From Escherichia hormaechei_A (lineage in GTDB: Bacteria > Pseudomonadota > Gammaproteobacteria > Enterobacterales > Enterobacteriaceae): a stretch of 64,000 bases of DNA. Below are positions 57,225 to 64,000 of this stretch, piece by piece. The stretch lies in assembly GCA_042434945.1 (NCBI GenBank), contig CP170191.1:4464001-4528000 (forward strand). The letters are read 5' to 3'. Every line of letters starts with the position of its first letter. The first letter of the stretch is position 1. A program made the position numbers and the translations under genes. The notes beneath the pieces are model-generated. The model did no database searches and had not been told where the DNA came from. It was given only the letters and a program-made list of their open reading frames with translations.

Positions 57225-57614
57225 TTGTCTACAATCTTACCCCCACGTATAATGCTTAATGCAGACGTATATCCGAGATATTCGGGTTGTGGCAAGGCGG
57301 CAACTGAGTGAGTCGCCAGGAGCATAGCTAACTATGTGACTGGTGCGAACGAAGGAAGCCAACGCCGTCACAAGCTGAATAGCGACGGATAGAAAAGATT
57401 TGTTCGTTGGAGCCTGGCCTATCCAGGCCTCCGTCGAAGACCGCAGGAGTTTCGCAAGAAACTTAATCCCCTGCGTAGACGGTGACAGAACGCTAAGATT
57501 ATTCTTTTATATTCTGGCTTGTTTCTGCTCACCGTAATTAAGACGCTCTCTCCGTTTGGAGGAGTGAAGTGAGTTCCAGAGATTTTCTCTGGCAAACATC
57601 CAGGAGCAAAGCTA
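57225..57614 (+). promoter_or_regulatory. rplJ promoter and long L10 leader
   Basis: TTGTCT (57225-57230), 17 bases, and TATAAT (57248-57253) mark the L10 promoter. About 350 bases of untranslated leader follow, with several hairpins (for example GGAGCCTGGCC / CCAGGCCTCC near 57409-57433, and CGCAGGAGTTTCGCAAGAAACT). In E. coli the L10-L7/L12 complex binds this leader to repress rplJL. There is no gene in it. It includes repeat copy B. Confidence 0.8.
57293..57365 (+). repeat. Copy B of the dispersed repeat, in the rplJ leader
   Basis: AAGGCGGCAA, then GTCGCCAGGAGCATAGCT, then CTATGTGACTGG, and AGCCAACGC at the right end. It lines up block by block with the minus strand of 13415-13487 before metE. 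Confidence 0.65.
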
Positions 57615-58112
57615 ATGGCTTTAAATCTTCAAGACAAACAAGCGATTGTTGCTGAAGTCAGCGAAGTAGCCAAAGGCGCGCTGTCTGCAGTAGTTGCGGA
57701 TTCCCGTGGCGTAACTGTAGATAAAATGACTGAACTGCGTAAAGCAGGTCGCGAAGCTGGCGTATACATGCGTGTTGTTCGTAACACCCTGCTGCGCCGT
57801 GCTGTTGAAGGTACTCCGTTCGAGTGCCTGAAAGACGCGTTTGTTGGTCCGACCCTGATTGCATACTCTATGGAACACCCGGGCGCTGCTGCTCGTCTGT
57901 TCAAAGAGTTCGCGAAAGCGAATGCAAAATTTGAGGTCAAAGCCGCTGCCTTTGAAGGTGAGCTGATCCCGGCGTCTCAGATCGACCGCCTGGCAACTCT
58001 GCCGACCTACGAAGAAGCAATTGCACGCCTGATGGCAACCATGAAAGAAGCTTCGGCTGGCAAACTGGTTCGTACTCTGGCTGCTGTACGCGATGCGAAA
58101 GAAGCTGCTTAA
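57615..58112 (+). CDS. rplJ: 50S ribosomal protein L10
   Basis: A 165-residue protein that anchors L7/L12 dimers to the ribosome stalk. The N-terminal rRNA-binding domain ([26 protein letters not shown] ... [13 protein letters not shown]) and the C-terminal helix that docks L7/L12 dimers are present. AGGAGCAAAGC precedes the ATG. Intact and K-12-like. Confidence 0.98.
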
Positions 58113-58178
58113 TCGCAGTTATCTTTTTAACGCATTCGCTTACGTATAAACTTATTCTGATATTCAGGAACAATTTAA

Positions 58179-58544
<366 letters not shown>

Positions 58545-58583
58545 GCCAACCCTTCCGGTTGCAGCCTGAGAAATCAGGCTGAT

Positions 58584-58614
58584 GGCTGGTGACTTTTTAG
58601 TCACCAGCCTTTTT
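58584..58614 (+). terminator. Attenuator between rplL and rpoB
   Basis: An 11-bp stem GGCTGGTGACT / AGTCACCAGCC with loop TTTT, followed by TTTTT. In E. coli it stops most transcripts before rpoBC. The remaining leader to 58863 contains the RNase III processing region and no gene. Confidence 0.9.
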
Positions 58615-58863
58615 GCGCTGTAAGGCGCCAGTAGCGTTTCACACTGTTTGACTACTGCTGTGCCTTTCAATGCTTGTTTCTATCGACGACTTAATATACT
58701 GCGACAGGACGTCCGTTCTGTGTAAATCGCAATGAAATGGTTTAAGCGTGATAGCAACAGGCATTGCGGAAAGTGTTCCATTTTCCGGTCAACAAAATAG
58801 TGTTGCACAAACTGTCCGCTCAATGGACAGATGGGTCGACTTGTCAGCGAGCTGAGGAACCCT

Positions 58864-61800
58864 ATGGTTTACTCCTATACCGAGAAAAAACGTATTCGTA
58901 AGGATTTTGGTAAACGTCCACAAGTTCTGGATGTACCTTATCTCCTTTCTATCCAGCTTGACTCGTTTCAGAAATTTATCGAGCAAGATCCTGAAGGGCA
59001 GTATGGTCTGGAAGCTGCTTTCCGTTCCGTATTCCCGATTCAGAGCTACAGCGGTAATTCCGAGCTGCAATACGTCAGCTACCGCCTTGGCGAACCGGTG
59101 TTTGACGTCCAGGAATGTCAAATCCGTGGCGTGACCTATTCCGCACCGCTGCGCGTTAAACTGCGTCTGGTGATCTATGAGCGCGAAGCGCCGGAAGGCA
59201 CCGTAAAAGACATTAAAGAACAAGAAGTCTACATGGGCGAAATTCCGCTCATGACAGACAACGGTACCTTTGTTATCAACGGTACTGAGCGTGTTATCGT
59301 TTCCCAGCTGCACCGTAGTCCGGGCGTCTTCTTTGACTCCGACAAAGGTAAAACCCACTCTTCGGGTAAAGTGCTGTATAACGCGCGTATCATCCCTTAC
59401 CGTGGTTCCTGGCTGGACTTCGAATTCGATCCGAAGGACAACCTGTTCGTACGTATCGACCGTCGCCGTAAACTGCCTGCGACCATCATTCTGCGCGCCC
59501 TGAACTACACCACAGAGCAGATCCTCGACCTGTTCTTTGAAAAAGTTATCTTTGAAATCCGTGATAACAAGCTGCAGATGGAACTGGTGCCGGAACGCCT
59601 GCGTGGTGAAACCGCATCTTTTGACATCGAAGCTAACGGTAAAGTGTACGTAGAAAAAGGCCGCCGTATCACTGCGCGCCACATTCGCCAGCTGGAAAAA
59701 GACGACGTCAAACTGATCGAAGTCCCGGTTGAGTACATCGCAGGTAAAGTGGTTGCTAAAGACTATATTGATGAGTCTACCGGCGAGCTGATCTGCGCAG
59801 CGAACATGGAGCTGAGCCTGGATCTGCTGGCTAAGCTGAGCCAGTCTGGTCACAAGCGTATCGAAACGCTGTTCACCAACGATCTGGATCACGGCCCATA
59901 TATCTCTGAAACCTTACGTGTCGACCCAACTAACGACCGTCTGAGCGCACTGGTAGAAATCTACCGCATGATGCGCCCTGGCGAGCCGCCGACTCGTGAA
60001 GCAGCTGAAAGCCTGTTCGAGAACCTGTTCTTCTCCGAAGACCGTTATGACTTGTCTGCGGTTGGTCGTATGAAGTTCAACCGTTCTCTGCTGCGCGAAG
60101 AAATCGAAGGTTCCGGTATCCTGAGCAAAGACGACATCATTGATGTTATGAAAAAGCTCATCGATATCCGTAACGGTAAAGGCGAAGTCGATGATATCGA
60201 CCACCTCGGCAACCGTCGTATCCGTTCCGTTGGCGAAATGGCGGAAAACCAGTTCCGCGTTGGCCTGGTACGTGTAGAGCGTGCGGTGAAAGAGCGTCTG
60301 TCTCTGGGCGATCTGGATACCCTGATGCCACAGGATATGATCAACGCCAAGCCGATTTCCGCAGCAGTGAAAGAGTTCTTCGGTTCCAGCCAGCTGTCTC
60401 AGTTTATGGACCAGAACAACCCGCTGTCTGAGATTACGCACAAACGTCGTATCTCCGCACTCGGCCCAGGCGGTCTGACCCGTGAACGTGCAGGCTTCGA
60501 AGTTCGAGACGTACACCCGACTCACTACGGTCGCGTATGTCCAATCGAAACCCCTGAAGGTCCGAACATCGGTCTGATCAACTCTCTGTCCGTGTACGCA
60601 CAGACTAACGAATACGGCTTCCTTGAGACTCCGTATCGTAAAGTGACCGACGGTGTTGTAACTGACGAAATTCACTACCTGTCTGCTATCGAAGAAGGCA
60701 ACTACGTTATCGCCCAGGCGAACTCCAACTTGGATGAAGAAGGCCACTTCGTAGAAGACCTGGTAACTTGCCGTAGCAAAGGCGAATCCAGCTTGTTCAG
60801 CCGCGACCAGGTTGACTACATGGACGTATCCACCCAGCAGGTGGTATCCGTCGGTGCGTCCCTGATCCCGTTCCTGGAACACGATGACGCCAACCGTGCA
60901 TTGATGGGTGCGAACATGCAACGTCAGGCCGTTCCGACTCTGCGCGCTGATAAGCCGCTGGTTGGTACTGGTATGGAACGTGCTGTTGCCGTTGACTCCG
61001 GTGTAACTGCGGTAGCTAAACGTGGTGGTGTCGTTCAGTACGTGGATGCTTCCCGTATCGTTATCAAAGTTAACGAAGACGAGATGTATCCGGGTGAAGC
61101 AGGTATCGACATCTACAACCTGACCAAATACACCCGTTCTAACCAGAACACCTGTATCAACCAGATGCCGTGTGTGTCTCTGGGTGAACCGGTTGAACGT
61201 GGCGACGTGCTGGCAGACGGTCCGTCCACCGACCTCGGTGAACTGGCGCTTGGTCAGAACATGCGCGTAGCGTTCATGCCGTGGAATGGTTACAACTTCG
61301 AAGACTCCATCCTCGTATCCGAGCGTGTTGTTCAGGAAGACCGTTTCACCACCATCCACATTCAGGAACTGGCGTGTGTGTCCCGTGACACCAAGCTGGG
61401 TCCGGAAGAGATCACCGCTGACATCCCGAACGTGGGTGAAGCTGCGCTCTCCAAACTGGATGAATCCGGTATCGTTTACATTGGTGCGGAAGTGACCGGT
61501 GGCGACATTCTGGTTGGTAAGGTAACGCCGAAAGGTGAAACTCAGCTGACCCCAGAAGAAAAACTGCTGCGTGCGATCTTCGGTGAGAAAGCCTCTGACG
61601 TTAAAGACTCTTCTCTGCGCGTACCAAACGGTGTATCCGGTACGGTTATCGACGTTCAGGTCTTTACTCGCGATGGCGTAGAAAAAGACAAACGTGCGCT
61701 GGAAATCGAAGAAATGCAGCTCAAACAGGCGAAGAAAGACCTGTCTGAAGAACTGCAGATCCTCGAAGCGGGTCTGTTCAGCCGTATCCGTGCTGTGCTG

Positions 61801-62892
61801 GTAGCCGGTGGCGTTGAAGCTGAGAAGCTCGACAAACTGCCGCGCGATCGCTGGCTGGAGCTGGGCCTGACAGACGAAGAGAAACAAAATCAGCTGGAAC
61901 AGCTGGCTGAGCAGTATGACGAACTGAAACACGAGTTCGAGAAGAAACTCGAAGCGAAACGCCGCAAAATCACCCAGGGCGACGATCTGGCACCGGGCGT
62001 GCTGAAGATTGTTAAGGTATATCTGGCGGTTAAACGCCGTATCCAGCCTGGTGACAAGATGGCAGGTCGTCACGGTAACAAGGGTGTAATTTCTAAGATC
62101 AACCCGATCGAAGATATGCCTTACGATGAAAACGGTACGCCGGTAGACATCGTACTGAACCCGCTGGGCGTACCGTCTCGTATGAACATCGGTCAGATCC
62201 TCGAAACCCACCTGGGTATGGCTGCGAAAGGTATCGGCGACAAGATCAACGCCATGCTGAAACAGCAGCAAGAAGTCGCGAAACTGCGCGAATTCATCCA
62301 GCGTGCGTACGATCTGGGCGCTGACGTTCGTCAGAAAGTTGACCTGAGTACCTTCAGCGATGAAGAAGTTATGCGTCTGGCTGAAAACCTGCGCAAAGGT
62401 ATGCCAATCGCAACGCCGGTGTTCGACGGTGCGAAAGAAGCAGAAATTAAAGAGCTGCTGAAACTTGGCGACCTGCCGACTTCCGGTCAGATCCGCCTGT
62501 ACGATGGTCGCACTGGTGAACAGTTCGAGCGTCCGGTAACCGTTGGTTACATGTACATGCTGAAACTGAACCACCTGGTCGACGACAAGATGCACGCGCG
62601 TTCCACCGGTTCTTACAGCCTGGTTACTCAGCAGCCGCTGGGTGGTAAGGCACAGTTCGGTGGTCAGCGTTTCGGGGAGATGGAAGTGTGGGCGCTGGAA
62701 GCATACGGCGCAGCATACACCCTGCAGGAAATGCTCACCGTTAAGTCTGATGACGTGAACGGTCGTACCAAGATGTATAAAAACATCGTGGACGGCAACC
62801 ATCAGATGGAGCCGGGCATGCCAGAATCCTTCAACGTATTGTTGAAAGAGATTCGTTCGCTGGGTATCAACATCGAACTGGAAGACGAGTAA
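58864..62892 (+). CDS. rpoB: RNA polymerase beta subunit
   Basis: The 1342-residue beta subunit. The start [16 protein letters not shown] at 58864 follows GAGGAAC; upstream in-frame starts are not used in E. coli. The rifampicin region reads [25 protein letters not shown], with the wild-type residues at Q513, D516, H526 and S531. The C-terminal switch and clamp segments ([40 protein letters not shown]) are present. It appears identical to K-12 RpoB as recalled. Confidence 0.98.
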
Positions 62893-62968
62893 TTCTCGCT
62901 CAAACAGGTCACTGCTGTCGGGTTAAAACCCGGCAGCGGATTGTGCTAACTCCGACGGGAGCAAATCC

Positions 62969-64000
62969 GTGAAAGATTTATTAAAGTTTCTGAAAGCGCA
63001 GACTAAAACCGAAGAGTTTGATGCGATCAAAATTGCTCTGGCTTCGCCAGACATGATCCGTTCATGGTCTTTCGGTGAAGTTAAAAAGCCGGAAACCATC
63101 AACTACCGTACGTTCAAACCAGAACGTGACGGCCTTTTCTGCGCCCGTATCTTTGGGCCGGTAAAAGATTACGAGTGCCTGTGCGGTAAGTACAAGCGCC
63201 TGAAACACCGTGGCGTCATCTGTGAGAAGTGCGGCGTTGAAGTGACCCAGACTAAAGTACGCCGTGAGCGTATGGGCCACATCGAACTGGCTTCCCCGAC
63301 TGCGCACATCTGGTTCCTGAAATCGCTGCCGTCCCGTATCGGTCTGCTGCTCGATATGCCGCTGCGCGATATCGAACGCGTACTGTACTTTGAATCCTAT
63401 GTGGTTATCGAAGGCGGTATGACCAACCTGGAACGTCAGCAGATCCTGACTGAAGAGCAGTATCTGGACGCGCTGGAAGAGTTCGGTGACGAATTCGACG
63501 CGAAGATGGGGGCGGAAGCAATCCAGGCTCTGCTGAAGAGCATGGATCTGGAGCAAGAGTGCGAACAGCTGCGTGAAGAGCTGAACGAAACCAACTCCGA
63601 AACCAAGCGTAAAAAGCTGACCAAGCGTATCAAACTGCTGGAAGCGTTCGTTCAGTCTGGTAACAAACCAGAGTGGATGATCCTGACCGTTCTGCCGGTA
63701 CTGCCGCCAGATCTGCGTCCGCTGGTTCCGCTGGATGGTGGTCGTTTCGCGACTTCTGACCTGAACGATCTGTATCGTCGCGTCATTAACCGTAACAACC
63801 GTCTGAAACGTCTGCTGGATCTGGCTGCGCCGGACATCATCGTACGTAACGAAAAACGTATGCTGCAGGAAGCGGTAGACGCCCTGCTGGATAACGGTCG
63901 TCGCGGTCGTGCGATCACCGGTTCTAACAAGCGTCCTCTGAAATCTTTGGCCGACATGATCAAAGGTAAACAGGGTCGTTTCCGTCAGAACCTGCTCGGT
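62969..64000 (+). CDS. rpoC: RNA polymerase beta' subunit, N-terminal part
   Basis: The first 344 codons of beta'. GTG 62969 follows GGGAGCAAATCC. The zinc ribbon CLCGKYKRLKHRGVICEKCGVEV (Cys 70, 72, 85, 88), the clamp helices (about 260-310, NRLKRLLDLAAPDIIVRNEKRML) and the start of the rudder region are visible. The window ends mid-gene after RQNLLG, before the catalytic NADFDGD motif. K-12-like. Confidence 0.97.
   Translation, partial: MKDLLKFLKAQTKTEEFDAIKIALASPDMIRSWSFGEVKKPETINYRTFKPERDGLFCARIFGPVKDYECLCGKYKRLKHRGVICEKCGVEVTQTKVRRERMGHIELASPTAHIWFLKSLPSRIGLLLDMPLRDIERVLYFESYVVIEGGMTNLERQQILTEEQYLDALEEFGDEFDAKMGAEAIQALLKSMDLEQECEQLREELNETNSETKRKKLTKRIKLLEAFVQSGNKPEWMILTVLPVLPPDLRPLVPLDGGRFATSDLNDLYRRVINRNNRLKRLLDLAAPDIIVRNEKRMLQEAVDALLDNGRRGRAITGSNKRPLKSLADMIKGKQGRFRQNLLG

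Noticed and set aside
58789..59892. A 367-codon open frame opposite the start of rpoB
   Set aside because: Shadow frame within rpoB; no support as a gene.
60376..60460. Possible rifampicin-resistance changes in rpoB
   Set aside because: Residues at 513, 516, 526 and 531 are wild type.
59914..62802. A 962-codon open frame on the minus strand opposite rpoB
   Set aside because: It is a shadow of the strongly biased rpoB codon usage. The frame has no recognisable domain and no promoter or ribosome-binding site, and lies wholly within rpoB.

Overview
The window is chromosomal DNA of the family Enterobacteriaceae. Most of it is core genome: DNA repair, envelope, ubiquinone, Tat export, dipeptide transport, and the tufB-secE-nusG-rpl-rpoBC cluster. 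No phage, insertion sequence, plasmid or CRISPR element was seen.

The gene order falls into three blocks. Each matches a known Escherichia coli gene string, but E. coli K-12 keeps them far apart. Block 1 (1-27.7 kb): uvrD, yigE, corA, rarD, yigI, pldA, recQ, rhtC, rhtB, pldB, yigL, bioP, metR/metE, dlhH, udp, rmuC, ubiEJB, tatABCD, rfaH, ubiD, fre. Block 2 (about 29.6-51.7 kb): yiaG, yiaF, cspA, ghrB within a 2-ketogluconate operon, yiaD, bisC, yiaC, tag, a yhjY-like gene, yhjX, eptB, a proline tRNA, dppABCDF. Block 3 (51.7-64 kb): coaA, thrU-tyrU-glyT-thrT-tufB, secE-nusG, rplKA-rplJL-rpoBC. The joins are fre|ABC-F gene|yiaG and dppF|coaA.

The sequence is also a species mosaic, judged by comparison with remembered K-12 proteins, since no alignment could be run. 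Near-K-12 stretches are about 1-3.6 kb, 5.8-24.0 kb, 25.5-26.9 kb, 38.6-40.45 kb, 45.3-51.6 kb and 53-64 kb. The stretches between them encode clearly diverged orthologues of an Enterobacter/Lelliottia/Leclercia-like relative. They carry different intergenic repeats and a catabolic operon that K-12 lacks. Several switches fall inside genes (corA 3' end, pldA, ubiD, bisC, tag). Single-base indels, mostly in homopolymer runs, break pldA, recQ, rhtC, rhtB, pldB, ubiD, bisC, yiaC and tag, and always lie in near-K-12 sequence. Every complete gene in the diverged sequence is intact. A chimeric assembly of two enterobacteria, with poor E. coli reads filling gaps, is the simplest reading; true inter-species recombination is the alternative.

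The most notable accessory system is the divisionless minus-strand string ptxS-kguE-kguK-kguT-kguD(ghrB), 31.4-36.6 kb. It matches the gene order of the Pseudomonas 2-ketogluconate operon and has a perfect PtxS-type palindrome upstream of kguE. Other recognisable regulation includes the corL leader peptide and hairpin before corA, the cspA cold-shock leader, MetR and CRP-type sites, a YpdB direct repeat before yhjX, a GcvB-type target before dppA, and the L10 leader and rplL-rpoB attenuator.
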